Assembly (NCBI GenBank): GCA_012932295.1
Contig: JAAONU010000001.1
Location: forward strand, 44,365,134-44,429,133
Length of the DNA: 64,000 nucleotides
Origin: Cyclina sinensis
Taxonomy: Eukaryota > Mollusca > Bivalvia > Venerida > Veneridae
Reading direction: 5' to 3'
Of this stretch, positions 12,401 through 27,400 are shown one piece after another. A program made the translations under genes and the position numbers. The notes beneath the pieces are model-generated. The model was not told the origin of the DNA. It saw only the letters and a program-made list of their open reading frames with translations, and searched no databases. Numbering within the stretch: position 1 is the stretch's first letter; each line of letters opens with the position of its first letter.

Positions 12401-15400
12401 AGTGCATTACCACTGGACCACTGATCTGCTCCTAAATAACCGGTAGTTTAACACTCAGCCATTGATATATATGCCTACACTGCTTGATCCCTAATAATGA
12501 AGAATGACAAATCATTTAAATGGTAAATGAAAAAACCTACATATGATAATGGACCTACCCCTCTATCTTGAAACTTAATACAGTAAGTCATGATATCCCA
12601 GACTTTAATATTGCCCTGTGTGTCCCCCGTCACAAGTAGACTGTTGTTGTTGTTTGTACAAATACCTAACACTGATTCATCTGCCAAGTCAGGTGCATAA
12701 AAATACCCTGAAACAGAAACTTTCATTTACAAATTACTGGAAAGAAACAAGTTTCTCAAAGTATTTTATAGTACTTGATAGGCAAGCAGAATTGAAACAT
12801 GTATATACTGTATTTTGTCTTGAAGTAGACTCAAAAATTTGATAGGCAAGCAGAATTGAAACATGTATATACTGTTTTTTGTCTTGAAGTAGACTCAAAA
12901 ATGCATAGTGCAAGTGACGTTGCCCATTGACATAACTTAATTATGATTCATAAGAGATTTGAACCATTGTGTTGATGAAGTGAGTACGTACCCATTTCAT
13001 TTCTAGCACCATACAGGCACCAGAACCGGATGTATCCACCCTCACTCGTCACCAAGGTAGACACCTCCATATTCCTGCCTGTAGCTCTACCTTTCAGGAA
13101 CAACACTTTGTCTACAGGGGCTGTTTGACTGAAACATTGCAAGATGCCATTTTTATATGTATGGGTTTGTTTTATCTGTTATGGTCCTATTTTTCAAAGA
13201 AGTCACAGAATCACTTTGAAATCTGTTGATTTGAAGTACTTTAAACAATTTCTCTATGACTACAAATCAATTTATATATCAAACAAGAACTGTCACTGTA
13301 AGATGACAATGCCCCCGAAAGTGGTGCTTTGAACTTTGATCTGAGAACCAGTCATTCAGGGGTCAAGGTCAAATAAATATAGGTCAGTGGGAAGGTCTTA
13401 CCCAAAGGGGGTTGTGTCCAAGTATGAAGTAAATCCACTTACTAATAAGGAAGTTATGGGCAATGTGAAAATTTCTGGACAATTGGATCTTCAAGGTAAA
13501 GGTCATTCAAGGGTCAAGGTCAAATAAATACAGGACAGTGGGACGGTCTTGTCCAAAGTAGTGTTGTGTTTAAGTATGAAGTATATCCACTTACTTATTT
13601 GGAAATTATGGCCAAATAATAGTTTTTGGACAACTGGATATTCAGGGGTCAAGGTCAAATAATTACAGGTTAGTGGGAAGGTCTTGTCCAAATGGGTGTT
13701 GAGTCCAAGTATAAAGTAAATCCACTTACTAATAAAGAAGTTATGGCCAATGTTAAAGTTTTTGGACAAATGGATCTTCAAGATGAAGGTCATTCAGGGG
13801 TCAAGTTAAAAAAAATATAGGCCAGTGTGAAGGCCTTGTCCAAAGGGGTGGTGTGTCCAAGTATGAAGTAAATCCACTAACTAATAAGGAAGATATTGCC
13901 AATGTTAAAGTTTTTGGACAAATGGATCTTCAAGGTGAAGGTCAATCACGGGTCAAGGTCAAATAATTATAGGTCAGTGTAAAGGTCTTGTCCGAAGGGG
14001 TGTTGTGTCCAAGTATGAAGTAAATCCACTTACTAATAAGAAAGTTATTGTCAATGTTAAAATTTTTGGACAGATGAACTGACGGACGGACAGATGGACG
14101 AATGGACTGATGGACGGACAGTTCAAAAACTTTATGCCTCCCTTTAGGGGCATAAAAAGCAATAAACAAAAGCTGCAAATTTTCAAAGATAAAAACAAAT
14201 AAAAACACATAGCAATATTAAAAATGAAAAAAAATATTCATCTAGTGGTATTATTATTTCATAAACATGTATTTACACTCTACAAATTTAATCCAGACCT
14301 ATACTGGCTCAGCCAAGAATGACATGCAACATGCGACATTACTGAACAAAAACTTTTTTAACACCAAAGCTCTACTAAACATTTACAATACCGTGCATTT
14401 CATACTACATGTAATGGCATGCAAGCTCAAAGGAAGGAAACATGCACTTTTACACAGGAGGTTCACAGGAAATATTTTAAATTTTACTATTTATAAAGCT
14501 ATTTCTGTGACTTGTGACTTTTCTGAGAAATTTAAAACTTGTGACAGACATACATTGATGTCTGTTTACTAGGGTGGTGTATGCTTACTATTGAGAGATT
14601 TTTGGCAGTCATGGACTATTAATTCAGTGATTACAAAACTTGAATCAGAAACCTATTATTCAGAGTCTGACATTCAATGCTTCACCAAGCATTATATATT
14701 CACTGCCTTTTATATTTTTAAAATAAACTTTAAAATCCAAATGTTTGAGGGCATCTTTTAAATATAAATTGAAAATATTTTACTTTGTACTTTACTTCTT
14801 AATGTGAATCACAATCAACAATATAAACAATGAATTCATCATCTAATATTTCCTGTTTTTTTATTATCAAAAAGATGAAAATAAGGTAAATGATACATGC
14901 TTATATATTAAACTTTATTCAAAGCAGTGATGATCATGATACATTCTTGTGGATACTGCATGGAATTAATACTGCGGAATGTGGCAATACTGCACACCAG
15001 GATTTTTGCATGAATAATGTACAGATACGTTCCTAAAGACTACATTGGTAATTTTCCTTACCTACACCTAAGCAAAATGTCTTCCCATGTTTCTCTAAAT
15101 TATTAAAAAAAACCACATTATCTTGAACACTCTTAAAAAAATAGTGGTAGAGCTCTTTTCAGCTTTATTAAAATGTATAGTATAACTTTCAAAAAAATAC
15201 GACCTTACTCTACCTTTTCTAACAGCATGCTCAAATCATAACGTTCATAATTATATCCTGTATTTGATGTATATGACGTGGTCATGAAAGCATTGTAATG
15301 AGCTCTTAAATGTATTTTGCAAAATAACAGGTAAATTTCATCAACAGCTTCAACAAGTTAATACTATAAAGTTTCCAGGATAATAATTTTCAGTGAAAGC

Positions 15401-18400
15401 AATAAGTGAAATATCTAGTTTTTGTGATACTAAAAGTGCTCCAAAGATTTTATTAATTAAGAATATGTCAGCGATTCCTATGATAAGAACATTTAAGACA
15501 TGCTGCCTCAACACTGATCTGATGGAATTGTTTGCCAAGTCAAGATTTCTCATCATCCTAAACTACTATCTTAAAAATCAGAGGTCAAACTTGTACATAC
15601 CCTTTCTCGACCTTATGTGATTTCTGATGTCGGGAATTGGGTCGAGAGTTCATGGACCTTGGTCGATTCTCATCAAGGTTCTGTGATGACATGTCTTCGA
15701 TTGTTTTTACCCTGTACAAATAATGTGCAAACAACACATAACTTCAAGCACAAAACAACATAATGTAGACATTTGACAAACAAACTAGCTTGAACTTAAG
15801 TAAAGCAGTTCTCATAATTATGAGCTTTGAGATTGTAAACAGGTTGCCATGTTGATTAGCATGAAGAAAATGATCTGACAGTTAACCACTGAATTCCTTC
15901 CCCTAACACACTGGTATCATGTGCATTAACTTTATAGAAATGGTACAATGATCACTGGTTTGGTCATGTGTTTATCAAAGAAAAAGAAGGAAGTGTTGTG
16001 GTTTGGGATAGGGAAAACTTTTATGCGTTAAAGGTTTATTGGGGTATTGGTAAGTTACATACAGTGGACTTTCTGAGCACTTACCACTTACAGTCCTTAT
16101 ACAGAGTCCATGAATATCCACAAACATACTGCCACTAAAGGAGCTATAAGGGCAACTTGTGTGAGAAAACTAGTGCCATGTAGCATGGATAAAGCAACAT
16201 ACACTACGAAATATATCACTGGGTGTTATGGGGAATTAAACAGTGCTTGGATAATTGAAAATTACATTTTCCATACTTAAGCCAATAATAATAGGGAAGA
16301 AACTAGCTAGTGGAATGGTCAGACAGTATTCATTTGAGGACTACACTGGACAATAAACCATTATTTTAATTTTGACTTACCATGCCTCCTTTAATGTGTA
16401 ACTAAAAACAAATTGCATTATCTCATAATGCATATCATTTAGATGAGCTGATTATTATTCAAACAACATTTTTTTAACTATTAATACCTTTTATCTGAAA
16501 TCTTGTAATCAAAGTACTAAGCATTATATAAATATATTCAAACCAGCATAGAAAAACTATTTCAATTAGCTTTCCTCAGTTAAGAATCTTATATTTAAAT
16601 TAACTCAATTAACTTACAAGTTAGAAACCTGGCCTTTCCTTAACCTTACAAAAATTTTCTCTGTTTCAACATCCCAAACTATAATCTCTCCATCAAAACT
16701 GGCTGTGCAAGAGGAGATTTGGAGGGCAGAAGTCAATTGTTAAAATGTCATCTTTGTGTAACTGGCCTCCCTTCCAGTTTTTATGTGCTTGTAAATACAT
16801 GCTCTGAAAATGAGAGACAAGATAGGAGTGAATAGGCAACATCCAATAAGCTGTTACTCTTGGTCTTCACTTGTGAGTCCAGGTCAGGTGTCATTAACAA
16901 TAAAAGCACTGCAAGCACTAGGGTATTCACTGCTTCAGAGGCAGTTCTTTTTGCAAATAGCTCCACCACTCACTTTCCTGTGACTTTTGGAACTACTTTG
17001 TATTGCAGAGTAGATAACTAGAACACTGCTTACACAGTGAATACAAAACCCTGAGAAATAACAAAATGTTGATCTTTTAGAGTTAATTCTTGTTCTTTAT
17101 TTTAGCTGCCTTTAAAATAAACTAAATATTATATCTATATATATTCTTGGACTTCATAAATATATGCCCACCTCTTGTTTATTTCTATCAAAAGTTTTTT
17201 TATCTTGATCAAAAGGGAGTCATAATGAAATAAGATCAGAGCCCTGAGCCAAACAGACTGCCCCTTGAAATAGAAATGAGCTGGAATTATACTACACCCT
17301 TGGTTTATACTGTTTTCTCTGGTTGATAATTCCTAGTATAAACTTCACTAGACAATTGCTCGCAACTCTTTACAATCATTATAATTATTACTTTTATTCC
17401 TTTAGACAACAAAACTTACATCAGGATCTGAATCATCATATATTGTGATCTGCCTACTCCAGCCTACAGACAGGATAATCTTCTTGTCTAACAATGGCAT
17501 GATTCCAGTTACCTCTGCCTCTGCCACTGCCTCCAACTTGTGTAAGTTATGTCCATTCTGGAAATTCCACACCTGAAAAGTGCAACAGTTATAAACAATG
17601 TCCAAAGCTTAAATTTTATTTACTGGTAAAACATGTTCAAAATAACTTTTTTTCATATCCATGCTTTTAAAATAGGCAAAATCCCTATAATCCTGTATCA
17701 TTCAGATATTACAACAATTTAGGACACTTTTGTAAAGAACTATTACCATTCAGCCGAAGAGGCTGACAAATGCTATAAGGATTCTCAATTCTTTAAGACA
17801 TCACAAACCTTTATAGTTCCATTTCTTGCCCCTGAGAACAGTCTCCTGAATGTAGTGTCAAAGGTCATACATGTAATCTCCTCCTCACCATGAGCATTGG
17901 AGAAAACTACAGACTTGTTACCAGTCTCAATATCCCATAATGCAATAACTGAAGAGTCACATCCTGTTGCTACCTGAAATAATAGAATAACAGTCTATAA
18001 AAATGTAAACTATATGTTATGTTGTAAGAGATTCGTTCATCTTGGATAAATGACTCATAATCAGAAAATATAATACTCCTACAACTCAATTCTAATAAAA
18101 CAAATGCTATTATGAAAAATATTATACAACAAAGTAATATACATGTCAAATTTTGAATTTAAAATCAGGTTATGCTTTTAAGTAAAATCTTTATTTTCTG
18201 AAGTAAAGAGCATCAGTAAGTACTGTTGCTACTCCAAGATAGCCAGGGAGAGTTGTCTCCCTTGTACATAAACTGATCTTACTTATGTGTGTCAACTGAA
18301 TGGAGATATCAACCTACATTTCCTCATCTTAAGTAAAAATGATGATCATAAAACATTTGACATATCTCCAACAATCACTGCCTTTATCCTGAAAGAGTTT

Positions 18401-21400
18401 ACAAAAAAGAAATAAAATGTACATGTTAAAGTATATAGATGCTGTGCCTACCTGTTTAAACACTGGGTTGTAAATGGCACTGCATAACTGTGTATCATGA
18501 GTATTTATTGTTTCACTTCTTGGTATACTTGTGCGACCCAGTTTCAATAGTCCAATATAATCATTGCACGTAACAAGTAGAGAACTTTGAGGAGACGGTT
18601 GGAGATGCATTGGAAACTGTCCGTGTTCTGGCATACGTCCATGAATACTGCTTGGAAACTTCAACACAACTGTCTGTAAAATGGCATGTTCTTTGATATC
18701 CCAGACCTTCACAACCTGAAATAAGGTAGAGTATGGTACACACTGTCGACATCATCTGCTTTTAGTTTAAATCTATTTATTTTACACTGATTGGGAAAAC
18801 AAGTTCTTACAAGACCATTTGATGACTACTTTCTGGACTGAAACTGTACTTGTGCCAAAGAGTGGAAAGGTGAAACTCATTAGAGATTCTCACAACTGGT
18901 AGGAATCAGACCAGATACCTCAAGATCAGGAGTCTGGAACTCTGCTCCTTTGGCCACTGTATCTTGACCTTGATAAGAGACATAGTTTATCACATCAGGA
19001 GTTTGAATCCATGCTAGAGTGTAGTGAGACCTTATGTCACCTAAGCCTTACTCTTTGAAGTAAGTACAAATGTAGGTACACATACTATGAGTGGTGTCTC
19101 AAAAGCAATTCTAACCAGCTTGGATAGTTCCAGTTTGTAATCAAGCTTAAATGATATAAAGCTCATTCAACTATTTTTGCAAAACTATTTTTAGAAATCT
19201 GACTGTATGACAATACTTTTGATATAATAACATATTACAGGATGCATCTGTAAGAAGATGGTACAGAAGTATTAAGCTAGCAGCTTTAAATCTAAACTTA
19301 CGGCATCTTTTGAGTAGCTGAACACTTGCATTAGTCCTTCATGTATTTTGACCCCTATGACGCCTGTTCCATGACCTTCAAGTACAGCCATTGGTTTAGA
19401 AGTTACATATGGATTCCAGAGGCGTATGCTGTGATCCAAACTCCCTGTGACAAGGATGTTTAGCTTCTTACTAAAGTCAAAGCATTCTACACCCTGAAAT
19501 GTTTGTAAAACATTATCACAATATGAATTCAAGCAAAGACTTCCAGTTAAAAAAAGAACCATTCCGTTGCACCATTTCCAAAAATCATACTGAATTTTGA
19601 CAAAAGCGGGTAACGAGAACTTTGCCTAACTCATAGAAAATTAAGCAAAAGAAACTTAGCTACATAAGGGCATGAGTTCTAAGTGGAGTATTTCCATTTA
19701 TCATGAATTTTTAAATCTACACTTTCCAAGTAGTACAAATTTTGATGGAAGAAGCCATACTCAAATTTTCTGAACATACCTTGTCAATTCTGAACACATA
19801 ACTTTTCTTGAGACACTTAATGTCGGAAATGATGATGGATTTACTGGGGTTAGCACATGAAGATATGATCATGTTATTGTCTGGTATGTACTGTACTTGA
19901 CGGATTAGTTCTGGATGTACATCCGGTATTACTGTGTGTCTGATATACTTAGCATGTTGGTCTAAATTCTACAAAAAAGTCAACAGCAGTAAGATGCTTG
20001 TACATATATGTAAAGTTTCACTGAACAGTCTTTAAATACACATAATGAACATCTAAAATTCAATTTTATCAATATATATTCAAATATTATCTTGCAGGAT
20101 GTAAAAATCAGAATTTTAATTTTCATGATTTATACTAAATCTGAAATTGTACATAGCTTAAACAAAATGTAAAATATGCATTCCAACAAAACAAAACGGT
20201 AAAATGTTCAAGGACAAAATTATGTACCAGTATCTCTGAATTACCTGCATGAATATTTTATGAGCACCACCGTCACTTTTGAAGGGTATATCAAACAACT
20301 GAGTTACAGGTTTACTAAAGTACATGAGGTTGATTGCTCCAGTGTCATTTCCAAAGATGAGAAGGGACTCAGAGTTGGGATTGCGTTTGTCATACCAGTA
20401 GTCAAAACAATAGGGAACATCTGGTAAAGCTGAAAATATAATTTTTGAAATACTGTATATCATCTGACCAAAATAAAAAACAAGTATGCCTAAGCAAAAA
20501 TTTATGTACTGCCAATAAATACTAATATTACCTACAAACACTTACCAAATAAGTGATATTCTTCAAAATATTGAGCAGTTGATGTGTCAAAGAACCGTAT
20601 ATCTCTACTGGTTGAGGCAATGGCTATCTTGTGGCAGTTGGGCATGAAGATGGCATCTGTCACCCACATTTTAAATCTTCGTTTCTGACTTGTGTCCTCT
20701 TCATTATCAGTAATTACATAGTACTTGTCATACTGCATGCTGGGATACCATACACTGATTGCACCTTCCTGAAAATAATTGTAAGTACTTACTGAAAAAA
20801 GTAGTTCCAAATAAAACTAATTTGAAACCTTCTTCTGCTATACTTTCAACAGACAGGATATTTAAAACTACATTGTACTAAATTTTGAAAACGTAATGAA
20901 GAAAAATATGTCTGTAAAAAGAAAAATCTGAAAAAAGCACATAGGATAACTTTTTATTTTGGGTTAGTTTCTGAAAGGCATTAATCTGAACCCTAGCCTA
21001 AATTCCTAAACCTATCACTTTTACTAGAGCTATTCCTGGACCCGAACCCTAATTTAACCCTAGTCTGCAATTCACTCTGTTAAGAATTCAGAATTACATG
21101 ATTTCCTTTAATTACATGAAGAACCCAGAAAAAAAAACAGCATATTATTACAACCCAAATCTATATCAATTACAAGTTTTCCACTAATAGTATGGTAGAG
21201 GTTTCTTTAAAATACTTTTTTTAATCTTACCCTGCTGACTGTGACATAACGTGTTGGTCCATCTACTGCAACTATTTTTGTTGTCTGCTCTTGCTGTAAT
21301 GCAACATATAAAAGGTAAAGCTTACTTATTTCTGTGTAGCTGAAATCTATAAGTGGAATAGATGGAAGAACTTATTTCCATTCAAACCCACAAAAGACGT

Positions 21401-24400
21401 CTTTGTATCTACAAGACCTCCATGGCATACATGTAGAGCTTGCAACATTGCAAACACACAATTATAGGCCACAGCTGAAAACCTGACACCTGTTGGGAAA
21501 ATCAGCTGCAATCAGGAATCTGTTAATGACCATTGACTTATAACCATTTGCAATTTTGTGTAAGAAATATGGAATAAAGTTTTAACAAAAGAATGATTGC
21601 AGTTTGTTCTTTGTGAGCTCTTTAGATCGAAAACCTTGTTTTTATTGTAAGGAATTCTGGAACACAGGAGCTGTACAAGTCAGGCACATAGCCAGGTATA
21701 TTCCTGTTTACAGGGTTGTACAACTTGATCCAAACTGTTAAATATTGTAAATTCTTATTTGAGCAAGGATAAGAATATACAGAACAATGATAATTTTGAT
21801 TAGTAGGTTGTTTTGAAAAGCAGCTAAACTGTATGACTTTATTTGTCACTTGAAATAATATGCAGTCCTCTACATTTCAAACTCGACTTGGGTGTACATT
21901 TGAAAAATGTCCTGGCTAAGTCCCAGCTGGGTCGTGAAAATCATACAGGGATAAAATTAAAGAAAAAAATCAATGGGTCATAGACCAAAGCCTTAAAGGA
22001 AAAGGTAATTACCATGCTGTTAAAACTGTACAAGAAAATCTCATTTTGTACAGTAATATCTCACAAAAAGATCAGTATTTATGATAATTGTATAATTGGG
22101 GTTCTGACATAGAAACTCCTTTAAACTTATGATCAATGATGACACTTGAAACAATCAAGGAAATGGCACAAAATAGTCCAATTTTAGATGTCTCATAAAG
22201 ATGCCACATGAAAGAACAGGCCAGATTTATACAAAAAGTACTTTGTTACACCTGATATAATTAACTGGGAAGATTCTTGAAGAGAGGACACAGGACATGT
22301 ATTCTTGGTACCAATAATTTCCAGGAGCAGTAACAAGATTAACATGTTGAAAAGCATATCAATTCAGGACATTTCACATACATTTAGGTGGCATAAAATA
22401 TCTCCTTTCCTAAATAAACAAATGATTTGGTCTGATCAAAGCTTGTGTATTTAACTATCATGTTGAAGGCATGATACTCATTCAATTTAAACATAACTAT
22501 TGTACATGAGTTATTTTTAGGTTTTGACAAGTGTGTGAATTTGCAATTTTGGAAGTCTGCTGACTTTCTAGTAAACATCCAATCTTTGGGTTAGCTCATT
22601 TACATCTTTGCTCATTTTACATAACAAATTAAGTTACCTTCAGGAACTTAAGAAACTGCATTATTATCAAATTAATTAAGACAGGATTATGGGAAATAAA
22701 AAAGAATTACTTCTAAACTTGCAACGTTGTTCATAAATCTTAAAAAATAAGCTTGAAAATCACCAAGGCTACAAAGGTCATACAAAAACATTAACATTAA
22801 ACATATTCATAATCAAGAAAATTTCCTTACTCTGTTCTGCACAATGTGCCTAATTTTCGGTTCCACGAGGAACGGAATTTCTCGTTTCGTACGCATGTAA
22901 TCATTCTCTCTGTACAACAACAGAAGATAGGTACAAAATTCATTCCAGTCCACATAGCCACTTGCAGATGAATCAAGCTGAAACAAAAAAAAAGATTAAA
23001 AAAAATCAGCATTGACTTTAGTTGTAACCATGGGTAAATGGTAAGGCATGTGTTTTTGGAGGCATTAATGCCATCTCTTTCTAAGAAGAGGTTTTTGCAT
23101 GTACATTTTTGCATTCCTTCTCCTAAACTGTAACCTATAGTAAAAAAAAAATTTAAATAGTCAAAAGTAGAGGACATCATTTGATTTTTTTCTATAGAAC
23201 TTATTTCTCAACCATGCATTCTTTGTATAAACTACCACTAGCAAGAAAAAAACCTGAATGATTTAAAGTCCAATATTTGTGACAGGCCACCTTCCATAAC
23301 AGACCACACTGATACTTATTAACAAAAGGTAGTCTGTGTGAACACCAGTGAAAATAGACCAAATCACAATAGTTTACTTCTTTTTTATTTAAAGTTTAGG
23401 TCTTAAGTTACACACACACATCTAAACTCTATAGTGTTCTTTATTTGCTTTTGTTTATAGTATGAAGGCAGTTACCTGAAAGCACAAAGGCAAATTTCAT
23501 GCACTTTAAACACTCTAAAGTTAACTTTCCATGAAAGAAAGTATTTTCATTTTTAAATTAATCATTTAACACTGCCAATCATCTGTAATGCAATAATATG
23601 ATCATAAAACTATTTATTGAAATCTTAGTTTCAAACTTCACAATTATATCCATAATTGCCATCTTCTTTTATGGACTACTTTGAGTAGTTAGTCAGTACA
23701 GTGTAACCGTAATGAAAGTAAATGCTACACCACAGAAACAGATGTCATCTCATCCACCCAACACCCCACCCCCACGTCCCAAGAAGTCCAATTTCCTTCT
23801 GAAATTAATCTTTCTTGCAATGACTTCACAGGTTTAAACTAATATCTCACTGAGAAGTCCAATTTCCTTCTGAAATTAATCTTTCCTGCAATGACTTCAT
23901 AGCTCACTGAGAAGGGCAATTTTCATACCTGTAACTTAAAAACTAACAAAACTTTTTCTTTTTAAATGTTTTTACACTTGGGGGACAATGAGCTTGACTG
24001 GACTGCTTTTTTCCTATCCACTAACTACTTGTCACAACTTCTATTATATCAAAGACAATGTCATGATGAAAGGTAAGAAATGATTTTATGATCATTTTAC
24101 TACAATATTATTCTTTACCATTTTTAATGCATGATTATTTGTGACTTTATATTTCCAAAATAAAGAAATACAAGTAGAATTTAAACTGGCTGGCTAAAAT
24201 TTAAAGGTTTCAAGTTACTGAGACCTAAACCTTAAAATATCTTCAGCTCTTGAAAAAGAAAAGACATTAAGATAGGAAAAATGCAATGTCATGCAAATAT
24301 AAAATGTTTGTCACGGGTATCAAAGTAAAAGTTCTGATAAGCATATAAACACTTTTCAATTTTGTTAAACACAAACACTGATCGCTGCTTTTTCTTGTAG

Positions 24401-27400
24401 TTTCATCAGAATAAACATGCTACTTTGACCTCCATTTCTGAATGACAGATGAATAATAGCATTTATATTTATATGCAGACTTAGTTGAAAGCTAGATACT
24501 GATAGTTTTGTTAGCAAATTACATATTACTTAAAGCAGAAAGCAAATTAAATACAAGCATTTTCAATACAGAACAAAGCATAACTGTGGCTAGAAGTAAG
24601 AATTATTTTGAGAAAGACTTCCAGAAATAACTTTAAAAAATAAAAAGAGTCAACACTGAGCACTGGAGAAACAAACTAGCAATAGTGCATAGTGGTAAGA
24701 ATACTGATCCTGAAGCTCGACCATCAGGGTTTGTAAAAATTTTAAAAATACAATGTCATGTAACAAGAAGGGTGAAATATTACCAACCTTCATAAAAAGT
24801 TTCTCTAAATAGTCATCGTACTCATCAGTGGCAAGCACATCAGACACAGTCTGTTTAAATTCCTTGAGATTCATACGTCCTGGAGTTCTTGCTTGAGTTT
24901 TTGCCGGAAAGAAACCGGTTCCAGCTTGTATGAGAATGTCATCAGGTTTGTGCTTATTGAAGCGGTACATGAGCTGCTCCAAATGGTGCAGTTTAATCTC
25001 CTCCTCCAGCCGAACATTCTCATCCTTGTCAAAACTGAAATACAGGAAATAAATATGTAAATTTATGTCATCACACTGCATGGTATAATATAAACCACTA
25101 CAAGCACTCACAGACTGTTTCCAACAAATAACACACTTACTCCAGATTTAGGCAGACCAGTTTATCATTTATGGGAGTTATTACTAAAAACTAACAGACT
25201 GAATCATTAACAATACAAATCATGATCAGATTAAAAAAGATGTGAAGGCTGGTCATAGTCTTACTGGACATGATGACAAAAAGGGAAAAGTTAAAAACTG
25301 GAGACAGTTCATAACACTGGAAAAGCTTTGAGAAACTTGCTGCAAACAAAACCAATATAGTCTGTTAACAAAAACATGCAACATTGTTTAGTAGAACTAT
25401 TGTATGCCCAAATCAGATGATTTTTACTCAGAAAAAAAATGGTTTTGAACTTACAATAAGTTCAAAAATATATCAAAATCTAAAGTTCAGCAATGCCATG
25501 TGATCACAAGAATCAAGCATTGCGTGTTGTCTGCTGTGTTGTGCTGAATTGTAGTTTTGTTATTTGCTGCACTGTGCTGTGCTGTAATGAGCTACCTGTA
25601 TATTACAGTTACAGAACATTATGTTCAACCAAAGTAAAAGGTTACAGAAGTGTTACACTTGCTTAGAATGCTATCTGTAGAATAAAGGATACTGCTGTCA
25701 TTGTTAACTGTTTTTACTACTAGTTCTCTATTATAATGTTAAAACATTTAATACTGCATTCTGTAGTCAGCTGTTGCATTAGCTTTCCAAACTTATAAAC
25801 CTATAGAAAATATCAAACTACAAATTAAGCAAAAGGGTCTAAACAACATTGGAAAACACCTGGGCCTAAAAACAGATCTAATGAATTTGAATTGACCCTT
25901 GATTCTCAAACTACATGTAAATGGTAATTAGATGATCCAGTTTAATCAAGTGATCCCACTTAGTAAACATTAAGGCTCCATCAGAACTAGTGTATACCTG
26001 CCCATACCTCCCACACAACCACAAAAATATCCTACAATGTGCTAATAATACTGTAAAATTAATGAAAACTGACATGATGGCATGTGATAAGCTATTAAAA
26101 AACCTGCACATAACTTTCTATGAAATCTGGATTCCTGCAACCACCTCTGACCAAGATATAAACCTGGCATGTAGCGATTCAATATACTTAGCATGTTTAA
26201 AAATCCAGAGATTTGTTTGAAAAGTCTTGAGTTCCTTTGGTACCTCTTTATTTATCTCTTCATTCATTCTTATATGTGAGGCAGTCTTTAGAAAGAAGTC
26301 AAATTAACAGGATATTATTCTCTACTGTATTATTACTATCATCAAGTGAAAACCACCCACCCAATTCTCATATTACTCCTAGCCCAAACTTGAGCGAGTC
26401 CCCATCTAGTGTTTTTAATTAAAATTAAGACATATTTAGGCATATGTGTAGATTGTGTTTATGTTACACAGAAACTTACACAGGTTTCTTTTCATCCTCT
26501 GGATCACCAGCATCAGCAGCAAAAGTTAACAATTTCTGCTTTGAATTCATTTTCTTATATTTACACTAATAGTCCATTTTTTTCCAAAGAGAGGCACAAA
26601 ACATCCATAAAAATGTTCACATATTATTTAAAATTTCATTTGCTATTTCACTTTCTCTTTTTCTTGCTTAATATAAATAAACAAATAGTTTGTTTACTTA
26701 TTGTTCTTTTTAACAAGATTTTATTACAACACTTCACTAATAGGTAAACAAGCAAACAATACCCTCCCCAGAAGCAATATATCAAAACCTAGGGAAATTT
26801 GTTTAACAAACAAGTTGTTCTTAAATCAATGAAAAACCTGTAAATAATTAATTTCAACTGTTTCAGTTCTCATAGGTAAATGTTTCTAATCATGCAACTT
26901 CAAACAGAAACTAATTTGAGACAATTGAAGCCATAATTAAAGAAGACAACTGCATTTCATTCAGTAGGTTATAATCAATGGAAATTTGATAATCATCAGT
27001 TTATTAGAAAGAAAAATGATGCTTCTAGAAATTATCATTCAATGAACTGTGATTTATTTGATATTATTCAATGGTTGAAAAAATTCATGTCAACTGCAGT
27101 ATTTAATTCAGAATATAACAAGACTGTTTCAGCATAGTGCAATTCAGAAGAAAGAAAACAAACTTAAGAAGTAAGCTTATATCAACTTGTTACAAAGTTT
27201 TATTCAAAGTTTAAAGACAAGTTCAAAACTAAGTGCATTAGAAGAAATAATTTATCATTTAAGCCAAAACTAAGTGCATTAGAAGAAACAATTTATCATT
27301 TAAGCCAAAACTAAGTGCATTAGAAGAAACAATTTATCATTTAAGCCAAAACTAAGTGCATTAGAAGAAACAATTTATCATTTAAGCCAAAACTAAGTGC

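Noticed and set aside
13503..14210. Open frames of 78-96 codons on the minus strand with repeated ISKWIYFILG
   Set aside because: They are the body units of a Helitron-like element; the same peptide appears at 49,809-50,060 in the other copy of the element.
22827..23180. A 117-codon minus-strand frame taken as one protein
   Set aside because: Only 22,831-22,977 is an exon (preceded by TTTTCAG); the upstream part is intron read-through in a different frame from the exon's true translation.
24785..24790. Alternative donor (G|GTAATA) for exon 4
   Set aside because: Joining from that donor to exon 5 gives a TGA at the junction; the AAG|GTTGGT donor keeps the EF-hand in frame.
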